From NCBI RefSeq assembly GCF_010894455.1, contig NZ_JAAIXY010000008.1, forward strand, positions 248,001 through 312,000: a stretch of DNA of 64,000 bases, given 5' to 3'. The position numbers and the translations under genes were made by a program. This stretch comes from Myxococcus eversor. Its GTDB lineage: Bacteria; Myxococcota; Myxococcia; Myxococcales; Myxococcaceae. Of the stretch, positions 26,565-34,888 are shown in pieces (the first letter of the stretch is position 1; each line of letters opens with the position of its first letter). The notes under the pieces were generated by a model. It had not been told where the DNA came from. It worked only from the letters and a program-made list of their open reading frames with translations, and searched no databases.

Positions 26565-26821
26565 GACTGCCCCCTGCGACTTGCCTCGTTGTGAAACACT
26601 CGCGGAACACAGAACCCGAAGGGGAAGGCATCGCTAAGCAAGGCGCCTGCCAGTTCACCCTGAGAACAATGGCTCGTGCTGTGAGCAACACCGCGGCGAG
26701 CGAATGAAACGCCCGCACGAGCGGCATGCCGCACCACGCGACGAGGGGGACTCGCAGGACGCAACGTAGCGCCTGCCTCTGACACAAAGTCTCAACCATG
26801 CTGGGAGACGCAAAGCCCATG
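26551..26821 (-). CDS. Possible small leader gene before the sigma factor
   Basis: A 90-codon frame that starts ATG exactly 10 nt after the core of start-associated repeat 5 and ends 14 bp inside the sigma factor gene, so it would be translationally coupled. Start: MGFASPSMVETLCQRQ. The amino-acid pattern is unremarkable (Cys/Arg/Val-rich), and third-position GC is weaker than in the neighbours. The case rests on the conserved start context alone. Confidence 0.35.
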
Positions 26822-26831
26822 TCCCTACTTA

Positions 26832-26865
26832 TGGGGACAACTTCCGCGCGTGGTTCGCGTCCGCC
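26832..26865 (-). repeat. Start-associated repeat, copy 5
   Basis: The minus-strand core GCGGAAGTTGTCCCCATAAG is the most divergent copy (two changes in the core). The ATG at 26821 is 10 nt from CCCCAT. Confidence 0.75.
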
Positions 26866-27085
26866 TGCGGATTCCTCACCGGCAGAGGTCACCAACAAGG
26901 CGTCACTGTCACTAACTCTTCTCTATATAGGGTGTAGAAAAGTTGAGGTATCAGAGGACATGACAAAGACACACCACAGTGATTCTAGAGGATAGATAGA
27001 GCGGAGCTGGTGACGGCGACACCTTCACGGTGACACCCCTGTTACCCGAAAGGAGGTGCCGAGGCGCGAAAGTGAGCCCTTGCTG
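26866..27085. promoter_or_regulatory. Early/late control region with candidate early promoter and operator repeats
   Basis: This is the divergence point of the two phage arms. A TATATA box lies at 26924-26929, 16 bp after a weak -35-like GTCACT (26902-26907). Downstream is a possible 11-codon leader peptide (ATG at 26960, stop at 26993-26995) with AGAGG before it. Two GGTGAC-containing dyads follow: 27009-27023 (GGTGACGGCGACACC) and 27029-27037 (GGTGACACC, perfect around the central A). These look like regulator binding sites. No gene was recognised in the stretch apart from these elements. Confidence 0.5.
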
Positions 27086-27112
27086 GGCCAGTCGCGGAAA
27101 GTGTCCCCATAA
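27080..27112 (+). repeat. Start-associated repeat, copy 6
   Basis: CCAGTCGCGGAAAGTGTCCC then CATAAGAAAG; the GTG start of the primase-helicase lies exactly 10 nt after CCCCAT. Confidence 0.88.
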
Positions 27113-27120
27113 GAAAGTGC

Positions 27121-29499
27121 GTGAGCCTTCGTCCCAACCAGCCCCCCGCCGGAAGTGCCGCCCCTGTCGTCGGAGACACTCGCGTCCGAGTCGCATTCTT
27201 CGACGGCGTCCAGGACAACAGACCCCAGTCCCAAGATGTGACATGGGGCGAGTTGATACAGCTGCTCACCACGCATGCTGTGACGGCCTGCGCCCCGTGC
27301 GTCGGCCACAGGTGCCCCACGAAGCTGTCTCAACGGGCCTGGGCCCCCGTCGACATCGGCCCGCTCCGTAAGGATGCCGAGGTCCACTCTGTCACGGCAG
27401 CTGTCTTCGATTTGGACGGAGTGTCCACGGAGCAGACTGTCCGAGCCTCGGAGAAGCTCGACGGCTACGCGGCGATTGTCCACACCACGCATGGGCACCG
27501 TCCTGGCCACACCAGCCTGCGCATCGTCGTCCCACTGACGCGTCCAGTGCTGCCCGCCGAGTGGCCGCGCGTGCGGGAAGAAGCGGAGCGCCTGCTGGAG
27601 ATGCCGGCGGACCCGAACACGCGGAACCTGTCGCGCATCTACTTCCTGCCCAACCACTCGGGCGAGCACGAGGCCATCACCAACGTCAGCGAGGGCCGCG
27701 CGCTCGACGTCGACGCGTTGCTCGCCGCGGTGCGCCCAACACCGGTCGTCCCTGCCACTCCCTCCATCTCCATGCCCTCGGTGGAGTCGGGGCCGGCGGA
27801 CCTCTACGAGCTGCGCGCCAAGCTGCGCCGCGTCCGCAAGCCCGAGCACAGCGCGCTCATTCGCCGCGTGCTGTCTGGAGAGCCTCTTGCCGAGGTGGGC
27901 ATGCAGGACAACACGCTCAACACTCTCATGTCGTGCGTGGCTCACGTGCTGCCGCCGGCCACGCCCGAGGAGGCCATCCTGGAGGTGCTCCGGCCCTGCT
28001 TCGCGGCAACGGCATGGGGCGAGGGCACCGCGCATCTGTGCGAGGAGGCCATCCTCAAGCTGCGTCGACACCGCGAACGCCGCGTCCAGGGAGATGCCAA
28101 GCGCGTCGCGGACAACCAGGCGTTGTGGACGTCACTCCAAGGCAGACCGAAAACCGAGACGCCCGTATCCACCGAGGAGGACGTCTCTGCCGCCACGGAA
28201 GAGGACTGGACGCGCGCGCTGCTCTCTTACGAGACGAAGGACGGCAGGCGTCTCAAGAACAACGAGGCCAATCTCTTCACCATCCTGACGCTCTCTCCCG
28301 AGTGGCGAGACACCATTCGCTTCAACGAAGTGACGAAACACATGGAGTACGCGGGCGGCCCACTGCCGGATGACTCGCCCATCGATGAGCTGGATGGCCG
28401 CATCGCCTGCTGGATTCAGCAAAGCGAGTACGGCCGCCTCGGCATGGACCCGCGCGCCGCCCAGGTCCGCGACGTTCTGAGACAGGTGGCCACTACCAAC
28501 GCGTATGACCCGCTGCGCGACTACCTTGAGGGCCTCACCTGGGACGGCGTCCCTCGTGCGGACTTCATGTTGGAGCGCTACTTCGGTGCCGAGGGCGACA
28601 CCGAGCACCTGCGCACCATCAGCGGCAAGTGGCTCATCAGCGCCGTGGCCCGCGCGCTGGAGCCGGGCTGCAAGGTGGACACGGTGCTCATCCTCGAAGG
28701 ACCCCAGGGCATCCGGAAGTCCACGGCCTTCCGCGTCCTCGCGGGGGAGTGGTTCTGCGATGCACCCATCAACATCCGCGACAAGGACAGCGCCTCCCTC
28801 GCGGGCCGCTGCTCACTCATCGAGCTTGCCGAGGTGACGACACTGCGCGCGTCCGAGGCGGAAGACCTCAAAGCCTTCATCTCGCGCAACGAGGACACCT
28901 TCCGTCCGCCCTATGGCCGCGTCACGGTGAAGACGCCGCGCCGTTGCGTCTTCGTCGGAACCACGAACTCGTCCGAGTACCTGCGCGCCGATTCGAGCGG
29001 CTACCGACGGTGGTGGCCCGTCAAGTGCACCCACATCGACATCGCGGCCCTGAAGCGAGACAGGGGCCAGCTCTGGGCGGAGGCCGTGGTGCGCTTCCGG
29101 AAGGGTGAGGAGTGGTGGCTCGAAGAGAAGCAAGCCCAGCGCGCGGAGCAACACGCGCAGGAGCGCAGCGAGTCGGATGGAGGCCCCGACGACACGATTC
29201 TCCAGTGGGTGTTGAGCTTGCCGCCCGAGAAGCGCAACGAGGTGACCACCGAGTTGGTGGCCCGCGACGCGCTACTCCTCACGACGCCTGGGCAGATTCC
29301 GCGCGGCGTCCGCCTCGACATTGGCCGCGCGTTGCGACGCCTGGGGTTCCAGCGCACCCAGCGGCGGATTGCCGGCATCCAGACGTGGGTCTACCTGCCG
29401 CCAGAAACCATCCGCACCGCGCCCCAGCAATTGGGCCACGGCGCGACACGACTCAATCCAGTTTCCCCCGTAGCAACAATCAAGACGGCCAAACCATGA
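27121..29499 (+). CDS. Primase-helicase with C-terminal VirE/VapE (D5-like) ATPase
   Basis: A 792-residue replication protein. The N-terminal part has a primase-polymerase-like signature: AAVFDLDG near 94-100 and HTTHGHRPGHTSLRIVVPL some 25 residues later. The C-terminal half is a VirE-family helicase: DPLRDYLEGLTWDGVPR, Walker A LEGPQGIRKST near 525-535, SLIELAEVTTLRASEAEDLK (Walker B/sensor), and VFVGTTNSSEYLRADSSGYR RWWPV (arginine finger region). It is the first gene of the early arm. The GTG start is fixed by the repeat 10 nt upstream. Confidence 0.9.
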   Translation: MSLRPNQPPAGSAAPVVGDTRVRVAFFDGVQDNRPQSQDVTWGELIQLLTTHAVTACAPCVGHRCPTKLSQRAWAPVDIGPLRKDAEVHSVTAAVFDLDGVSTEQTVRASEKLDGYAAIVHTTHGHRPGHTSLRIVVPLTRPVLPAEWPRVREEAERLLEMPADPNTRNLSRIYFLPNHSGEHEAITNVSEGRALDVDALLAAVRPTPVVPATPSISMPSVESGPADLYELRAKLRRVRKPEHSALIRRVLSGEPLAEVGMQDNTLNTLMSCVAHVLPPATPEEAILEVLRPCFAATAWGEGTAHLCEEAILKLRRHRERRVQGDAKRVADNQALWTSLQGRPKTETPVSTEEDVSAATEEDWTRALLSYETKDGRRLKNNEANLFTILTLSPEWRDTIRFNEVTKHMEYAGGPLPDDSPIDELDGRIACWIQQSEYGRLGMDPRAAQVRDVLRQVATTNAYDPLRDYLEGLTWDGVPRADFMLERYFGAEGDTEHLRTISGKWLISAVARALEPGCKVDTVLILEGPQGIRKSTAFRVLAGEWFCDAPINIRDKDSASLAGRCSLIELAEVTTLRASEAEDLKAFISRNEDTFRPPYGRVTVKTPRRCVFVGTTNSSEYLRADSSGYRRWWPVKCTHIDIAALKRDRGQLWAEAVVRFRKGEEWWLEEKQAQRAEQHAQERSESDGGPDDTILQWVLSLPPEKRNEVTTELVARDALLLTTPGQIPRGVRLDIGRALRRLGFQRTQRRIAGIQTWVYLPPETIRTAPQQLGHGATRLNPVSPVATIKTAKP

Positions 29500-29693
29500 A
29501 AGACAAAGACGTGTTCTCCATCAAGTTCACCCAAACCTGCTACCTGGGGTGTGGGGAGACATTCCGAGGCACCTACAACGAGTTCAAGGCGCGTCGGTGG
29601 GGCATCACAGGGCGTGGGGAAATCAGATTCCGCAACGTCCTAGGCTTCGTCTGCCCGACATGCACGCGGCTCAACAAAACCGCGTTGGCGTGA
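29496..29693 (+). CDS. Small zinc-ribbon protein
   Basis: A 65-residue protein whose ATG overlaps the previous stop (ATGA). It has a Cys pair CYLGC near 15-19 and a second pair CPTC near 53-56, spaced as in a zinc ribbon, with a basic middle (EFKARRWGITGRGEIRFR). It is probably a DNA-binding accessory of the replication module. No family was recognised. Confidence 0.65.
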   Translation: MKDKDVFSIKFTQTCYLGCGETFRGTYNEFKARRWGITGRGEIRFRNVLGFVCPTCTRLNKTALA

Positions 29694-29721
29694 ACCAGTC
29701 GCGGAAAGCGTCCCCATTAGA
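29694..29721 (+). repeat. Start-associated repeat, copy 7
   Basis: CCAGTCGCGGAAAGCGTCCC then CATTAGAGAG; the GTG start of the methyltransferase is exactly 10 nt after CCCCAT. It begins within a few bases of the preceding stop. Confidence 0.9.
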
Positions 29722-29727
29722 GAGTGT

Positions 29728-30585
29728 GTGACGCCCATTCATGACTCCAACCATGCGACCCTCTTCTCCGGGAACTGCCACGAAGTCATGGCGTCGTTTC
29801 CCAATGAGTGTGTCGACGCCATCATCACCGACCCTCCCTATCCGGAGATTGACCGCGACTATGGGCGGCTGTCGGAGCCGGAATGGCACGAACTCATGCG
29901 CGCTGTCGTCGGACAAGTGCGTCGGGTGCTCAAGCCCTCGGGTTCCGCCGTCTTCATCCTGCAACCCAACAGCGAGCATGTAGGAAGGATGCGGCCGTGG
30001 TTGTTCGAGTTCCTGGCCTGGACGTCGCGGGAGTGGAACCTTGTTCAAGACGTCTGGTGGTGGAACGTCAGCGCGCCGCCGACGGGAAGCTGTCAGCGAA
30101 AGAACGGGCTCATGCGCCCGTCGGTGAAAGCATGCGTCTGGCTGGGTTCCCCCAAGTGTTATCGCAACCAGGACGCGGTTTTGTGGACTCCCTCCGAGTC
30201 CATGGCGGCGCTCAAGCGCGAGAGTCGCGCACTGCGGGTTTCTCCCTCGGGACTGTCCGTCAGGCCAGGCAGGATTGCAGACATTGTCGCGGAGCGAGGT
30301 GGCGTCACACCCTACAACCTCCTTCCGATTGCCAACTCGAACAGTGTCACCAGCGGCGGTGCGAAGGGCCACGGCGCAGCAACGCCCGAAGTCCTCTGCG
30401 ACTGGTGGGTGCGTTACATCACCCGTCCTGGTGACATCGTTCTCGACCCGTTCTTCGGCTCGGGCACGGTGGGGGCCGCCGCGGTGAAAGCAGGTCGGGC
30501 CGTCGTTGGCATTGAGCAGCACGCCCCCTACTTGGAGATGGCCCGCCAGACGCTCATCACCGCAGAGGCGCGCCGTGGGGAGTGA
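29728..30585 (+). CDS. DNA N4-cytosine/N6-adenine methyltransferase (beta class)
   Basis: A 285-residue protein. Motif IV ITDPPYPEID is near residue 33 and motif I DPFFGSGTVGAAAVKAGR near 240, the order of beta-class enzymes. LCDWWVRYITRPGDIVLD precedes motif I, as is typical. No restriction endonuclease of matching specificity is adjacent, so it is a solitary methylase that may protect phage DNA from host restriction; Mx8 carries a methylase (Mox) with such a role. The next gene starts 11 bp inside its 3' end. Confidence 0.9.
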   Translation: MTPIHDSNHATLFSGNCHEVMASFPNECVDAIITDPPYPEIDRDYGRLSEPEWHELMRAVVGQVRRVLKPSGSAVFILQPNSEHVGRMRPWLFEFLAWTSREWNLVQDVWWWNVSAPPTGSCQRKNGLMRPSVKACVWLGSPKCYRNQDAVLWTPSESMAALKRESRALRVSPSGLSVRPGRIADIVAERGGVTPYNLLPIANSNSVTSGGAKGHGAATPEVLCDWWVRYITRPGDIVLDPFFGSGTVGAAAVKAGRAVVGIEQHAPYLEMARQTLITAEARRGE

Positions 30586-32038
30586 CTCGCCCGCGCAACT
30601 CGAGGGCCCCCGCCGTCGCGCAGTAGACGGGGGCATCCTCAACTTCCTCTCGGTGTCGCAGCTGAAGCAATTCAGCCTGTGTCCGCGTCGCTGGTACTTC
30701 GCCAAGGTGCTGCGGCTGCCCGAGCCCGAGACGAAGGCGCAAGCCCTGGGCGTCGAGGGGCATGCGCAGTTGGAGCACTACCTACGCACTGGCGAGGACG
30801 TGCTGGGCGACGTCGCGCGGGCTGGGCGCCATCTGCTTCCTGCTCCGGGCGCGGACCTCCTGGTTGAAGAGTCCTTCGGCACGCCCTCGCCCCTGTCGGC
30901 GGATGGAGTCCCGTTCATCGGACACATCGACCTCATCAACCCGCGCCGACTCGCGGAAGGCGTGCTGCGCGTCACGGACCACAAGTTCTCGTCCAACGTG
31001 GCGCGCTACGGGGCGACGCCCACGCAGTTGGTGGACGCGAGCACCGAGGCCGGATTGCAGATGGTGGGCTACGGCGTCTGGGCGGCCCTCTCCGACGCGC
31101 GCTTCCCAGGTGTCCGCGTGCTGGAGCTGGAGCACCTCTACTTCCAGACGCGCGGCGCGAAGCGTGCCGAGAGCGTGCTGGCCAGGGTGAGCGTCGAGCA
31201 CGTCACGCGCGAGTGGACACAGAAGGTCGTCCCTATGGTGCGCCGCATGCGCGAGGTGGCCCGCGCCACGCGCACCGCCGACGCGCCTCCCAACTTCGGC
31301 GCCTGCGAGAAGTACGGCGGGTGCCCCTTCAAAGCGCAGTGCCTTTCAGGAGAACGCACCATGTCCCTGTTGAACCGCTTCATTCCCAAGACCCAGGCCC
31401 CCGCCACCGCCGCGCAGCTCCCTCTCACCGTACCCCACCAGGTCATCCCCGAGCCGCTGGGGACATGCGACAGGTGCGGCGAGGCCATGACGCACGAGAA
31501 CACCAGCAAGCTTCGCTCGGGTGACGTGCTGCATGTGTCCTGCCCTGGTGCCGAGGTGGCCGCCGTGCTGCCCCCGGACGCGCCGCCCGCATCGCCCACC
31601 ATCGCCACGGACGCCGCGCCGAAGCGCCGTGGACGCAAGCCGAAGGTCCTGGACGTCCCCGTCGCCGCGCCGCGCGTCGAGCACCAGGAGCCCGTCACCA
31701 GCCCGCCGGCCGCGCCGAGCACCCAGGGAGAGCGCCTGCGCCTCTTCGTGGACTGCATTCCCAACATGCCTGCGGAGTCGCTGTCCGAGTACGTGGCGAA
31801 GGTGGCAGCCCAGGTGAGCGAGGCCGGCGGCGTGGCGGACCTGCGATTCGCGGGAGCCGAAAGCACGCTGGGTTTCGGCCGGTGGAAGGGCGCGCTCTCC
31901 ATGGCCATCCGCAATGCGCCGCCCGCGCCGGGAGCTTACGCGGCCCTCGGCCTCGCCCACTCGGAGCTGCTGCAACTCGCCGTCGAGGCCCTGGAGCCCT
32001 TGTGCGGCCCTGGTGACTTCGTGCGCGGTGCTCGCTGA
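30575..32038 (+). CDS. PD-(D/E)XK (RecB/Cas4-like) exonuclease with Cys cluster and extra C-terminal domain
   Basis: A 487-residue protein from the GTG at 30575 (GAGG 6 nt upstream). The N-terminal nuclease (about 25-260) has SQLKQFSLCPRRWYFAKV, GHIDLI near 115, VTDHKFSS near 134 (Asp...Asp-x-Lys), and the cluster CEKYGGCPFKAQC. With the first Cys this gives the four-Cys iron-sulfur site of AddB/Cas4-type nucleases. An in-frame ATG at 31361, with CAGGAGA upstream, starts a second region: a zinc ribbon (CDRCGEAM), an AT-hook-like RRGRKPK, and a helical end. It probably processes DNA ends in phage recombination. Confidence 0.82.
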   Translation: MGSDSPAQLEGPRRRAVDGGILNFLSVSQLKQFSLCPRRWYFAKVLRLPEPETKAQALGVEGHAQLEHYLRTGEDVLGDVARAGRHLLPAPGADLLVEESFGTPSPLSADGVPFIGHIDLINPRRLAEGVLRVTDHKFSSNVARYGATPTQLVDASTEAGLQMVGYGVWAALSDARFPGVRVLELEHLYFQTRGAKRAESVLARVSVEHVTREWTQKVVPMVRRMREVARATRTADAPPNFGACEKYGGCPFKAQCLSGERTMSLLNRFIPKTQAPATAAQLPLTVPHQVIPEPLGTCDRCGEAMTHENTSKLRSGDVLHVSCPGAEVAAVLPPDAPPASPTIATDAAPKRRGRKPKVLDVPVAAPRVEHQEPVTSPPAAPSTQGERLRLFVDCIPNMPAESLSEYVAKVAAQVSEAGGVADLRFAGAESTLGFGRWKGALSMAIRNAPPAPGAYAALGLAHSELLQLAVEALEPLCGPGDFVRGAR

Positions 32039-32049
32039 AGGGAGTGGGG

Positions 32050-33867
32050 ATGCGGCTGCTTGAACGACTGGGCGTCATGTCCACGCCCTCCAGCCCCCCG
32101 CCGCCCGAGGAGCGCGCTCCTGTCTATGGGCGCTCTCCCGTAGGCTACTCGGCGGACCTCGGCCGCATCCTCGCCCTGCCTCGGCGGAACCTCGCCACCG
32201 CGTACACAGCGGCGGACATCGAGGCGCTGGAAGCCCAGCTACGCGCGACACTCGGCCCGTGTAGCTGCGCGAGCATGTCCCCGCCGCGTCCATGCCCTAC
32301 GCATCTTCGGCGGGTGCAGGCCCAGGCGCTTCTGGAAGCCGCGCGCGTCGGCGGGCTCCTCGCGCCCATCGGCACGGGCCACGGCAAGGAGCTGACAACC
32401 TTCCTCATGCCCATGGTGATGCCGGGCTGCCGCGTGGCCGTCCTCTTCATCCCCGCCAACCTGCTGCCCCAGTTCCAAGTCGAATGGAGCTACTACGGCG
32501 CGCACTGGCGGCTTCCCAACCTCGCGGGCGGCAGGTGGTTCCGCGTCGGCCTGCCAGTGCTCCATGTCGTTTCGTACAACAAGCTCTCCAGTCAGGAAGC
32601 GACGAACCTCCTGGAGCGCATCCGCCCGGACCTCGTCATTCTCAACGAGGCGCACAACCTCAAGGACCCGAAGTCCACGCGCACGGGCCGCTTCCTTCGC
32701 TACTTCGAGGAGCACCCACGGACGCGCCTCGTGGCACTCTCCGGCACATTCGCGTCCAAGAGCATCAAGGACTACGCGCACCTGTCGCGACTGGCGCTCG
32801 GTGAGGGTTCTCCCTTGCCACTCGCACACCACGTCGTCGAGGAGTGGGGAACAGCCCTGGACCCGGGCAAGGTGGTGGCCCCTCCTGGCGCGCTGGAGCG
32901 GCTGTGCGAGCCGGGAGAGCACGTGCGCGAGGGCTTCCAGCGTCGTCGCAACGCGACGCGCGGCGTGGTGGCCACGGAAGAGAGCGCCCTGGACAAGCCG
33001 CTCATCATCCGCCCGCGCTACCCGGGGCCTGTGCCCGCGCAGCTCCTCGCCTTCATCGAGCTGGCGCACGCGGGCGAGCGTCCGGACGGAGAACAGTTCC
33101 AGGAGCAGCTCCAGTCCGTGGCCTGCGCGCGACAGCTGTCCGCCGGTTTCTTCCACCGCTGGCGCTACCCGAGGGGCGAGCTGCCAGAGCTGATTGAGAA
33201 GTGGTTCGCGCGGCGGAAGGCGTGGAACAAGGAAGTCTGGGAGGAACTCAAGGGCGAGCGTCGCGAGCACCTCGACTCACCGGGACTGCTCACCAAGGCA
33301 GCCATCCGCGCGCACATGACGCCGCCCTATGAGGGCGACAAGCCCGTCTGGAACGCGGGGACATGGGCGGAGTGGGCGGAGATTCATGCCGCCGTGCAGC
33401 CCGAGCCCCAGGCCGTTTGGGTGTCGGACTTTCTCGTGAGGGACGCGGCAGAGTGGGCCCGCTCGCGTGTGGGAATCGTCTGGGTCGAGTATCCGGAGCT
33501 GGGCGAGCGCATCGCCAAGGCGGCGGGTGTGCCGTTCTACGGCGGGGGGAAGGCGGCGTCCGAGTCCATCATCCGTGAGACGGGGAAGCGCTCCGTCGTG
33601 GCGAGCATCAAAGCGCACGCCACGGGAAAGAACCTTCAGCAGTTCTTCCGAAACCTCGTGGTGACACCGCCTAGCGACGGCGCCACCTGGGAACAACTGC
33701 TCGCGCGCACGCATCGCCCCGGTCAGCAGGCGCCCTGCGTCGAGGTGGACGTGTGCCTGCACACACAGGACTTCGCAGATGCGTTCACCACGGCACGCGA
33801 GCGAGCGCGGTTCATCCAGCAGACGGACGGACAGCCGCAAAAACTGCTTCTCTCGTTGACTAGTTGA
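32050..33867 (+). CDS. SNF2-like superfamily 2 helicase with altered Walker motifs
   Basis: A 605-residue protein from the ATG at 32050 (GGAG 5 nt upstream). The SNF2 layout is visible: LLAPIGTGHGKELTTFLMP near 105, RPDLVILNEAHNLKD near 193, RLVALSGTF (motif III), and in the second lobe VVASIKAHATGKNLQQF and LLARTHRPGQQ (motif VI). However, Walker A reads GTGHGKE instead of GKT/S, and the DEAH box reads NEAH, so ATP hydrolysis is doubtful. It probably acts in replication or repair next to the nuclease and polymerase. Confidence 0.82.
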   Translation: MRLLERLGVMSTPSSPPPPEERAPVYGRSPVGYSADLGRILALPRRNLATAYTAADIEALEAQLRATLGPCSCASMSPPRPCPTHLRRVQAQALLEAARVGGLLAPIGTGHGKELTTFLMPMVMPGCRVAVLFIPANLLPQFQVEWSYYGAHWRLPNLAGGRWFRVGLPVLHVVSYNKLSSQEATNLLERIRPDLVILNEAHNLKDPKSTRTGRFLRYFEEHPRTRLVALSGTFASKSIKDYAHLSRLALGEGSPLPLAHHVVEEWGTALDPGKVVAPPGALERLCEPGEHVREGFQRRRNATRGVVATEESALDKPLIIRPRYPGPVPAQLLAFIELAHAGERPDGEQFQEQLQSVACARQLSAGFFHRWRYPRGELPELIEKWFARRKAWNKEVWEELKGERREHLDSPGLLTKAAIRAHMTPPYEGDKPVWNAGTWAEWAEIHAAVQPEPQAVWVSDFLVRDAAEWARSRVGIVWVEYPELGERIAKAAGVPFYGGGKAASESIIRETGKRSVVASIKAHATGKNLQQFFRNLVVTPPSDGATWEQLLARTHRPGQQAPCVEVDVCLHTQDFADAFTTARERARFIQQTDGQPQKLLLSLTS

Positions 33868-33878
33868 GTTCAACTAGT
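33859..33878. terminator. Perfect 9-bp inverted repeat between convergent genes
   Basis: ACTAGTTGA, GT, TCAACTAGT: a perfect stem with a 2-nt loop that overlaps the helicase stop codon and ends 10 bp before the stop of the opposite membrane-protein gene. There is no T tract. It could be a terminator for both or a protein-binding site. Confidence 0.45.
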
Positions 33879-33888
33879 GAGACATCCT

Positions 33889-34779
33889 TTAAGGAAGGTT
33901 TCGGACACCATCCGGGGAGGATGCGGTTTCAACCGTTGCCACTCGCGCCCCCTTCCACCAGGGCGCAAGCTCTCCAGTCCCTTCTAGCGAAGCCTTTGCG
34001 CCGATCAGGGCCTTCTCCATTCTGCCAAGAAGGGTCTCTCGCTGAGTTATGAAGTCGCGCACATACCAGCGCGTCACAGCGACCACGGTGGTGACAATTA
34101 CGGCCATGCTAGTAACAACAAGTGCAAACTCTATTTGCGACTGACCAAAGAGTGTGCCCATTGAGTTGGCATAAAACGTAATTCCAAAGAAGGCCAGGAC
34201 GCACCAGAACTCCCGAGTGAGCAGAGGAGTGCTTTTGGCTATTTCCTTGCGTGCCCGAAGAGCCGCAATTGTGGCCTCGATGATTTTTCCATTCCGGTTG
34301 ACGCTTGGGTGCTCAAGAACAAAACGCGCCTGTTCCTCCTCAACACATCTCTGAACATCATCAAGCGTGTCGATTCTCAGCCCTGTCCGCAGGCGCCAGG
34401 ACGTCTTTATTCGCCTGATGCGCCACGCGAGAACGGACAGCGGAGCCATAGACGCAACCACTACCGCAGCCAATCTGGTCCACCAGCCATCAACATGCCC
34501 AATGATACTGAGTCCTCCCGTGATAAACAGTATCACCTGCACAACTACCAACTCTCTATCCTCCACTGCCCATTCCTTGGGAGCCTTGCTTCTGAGGTCA
34601 TCTTCAAGTGCACGAATCACACACCCCTCCTTGTCGACCCAATGCCTAGTGGGCGAATACGTCAAGTCGAGCCTAAGTGCGGTCTGGCCGCCGCAAAAGC
34701 GCCTTTCACTTGGCGCCTGGATGGCACTTTTTTGGTGCGGCGAGAATGCGGCACGTGCTGCGAACGATGGCCGCGCCAT
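33889..34779 (-). CDS. Membrane protein, antisense cargo
   Basis: A protein of up to 296 residues; the start at 34779 (MARPSFAARAAF) is tentative, and a later start is possible. Four hydrophobic helices are visible in two pairs: ELVVVQVILFITGGLSIIGH, LAAVVVASMAPLSVLAW, FWCVLAFFGITFYANSMGTL, and FALVVTSMAVIVTTVVAV, with a soluble helical segment of about 75 residues between the pairs and a short C-terminal tail. No family was recognised. The gene is A/T-richer than its surroundings, opposes the early operon, and is convergent with the helicase gene. Membrane effectors are common in abortive-infection systems, but nothing specific supports that here. Confidence 0.7.
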   Translation of the reverse strand: MARPSFAARAAFSPHQKSAIQAPSERRFCGGQTALRLDLTYSPTRHWVDKEGCVIRALEDDLRSKAPKEWAVEDRELVVVQVILFITGGLSIIGHVDGWWTRLAAVVVASMAPLSVLAWRIRRIKTSWRLRTGLRIDTLDDVQRCVEEEQARFVLEHPSVNRNGKIIEATIAALRARKEIAKSTPLLTREFWCVLAFFGITFYANSMGTLFGQSQIEFALVVTSMAVIVTTVVAVTRWYVRDFITQRETLLGRMEKALIGAKASLEGTGELAPWWKGARVATVETASSPDGVRNLP

Positions 34780-34806
34780 GACGTGGAGGCCCACCCTTCC
34801 TTGCGT

Positions 34807-34835
34807 GCGCCACGCCCAGAAAGCGTCCCCATAAA
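34807..34835 (+). repeat. Start-associated repeat, copy 8
   Basis: Core AGAAAGCGTCCCCATAAAGG, then AAGGAGAGG. It lies about 60 nt upstream of the gene at 34889 and just upstream of the divergent membrane-protein cassette. Confidence 0.8.
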
Positions 34836-34888
34836 GGAAGGAGAGGACGTCCTTTCGACGTCCCGCCACTCGAACGGAAACACGGGAC

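Noticed and set aside
26798..26995. 65-codon plus-strand frame in the control region
   Set aside because: Crosses the repeat and the candidate promoter; only its last 11 codons have a plausible start context.
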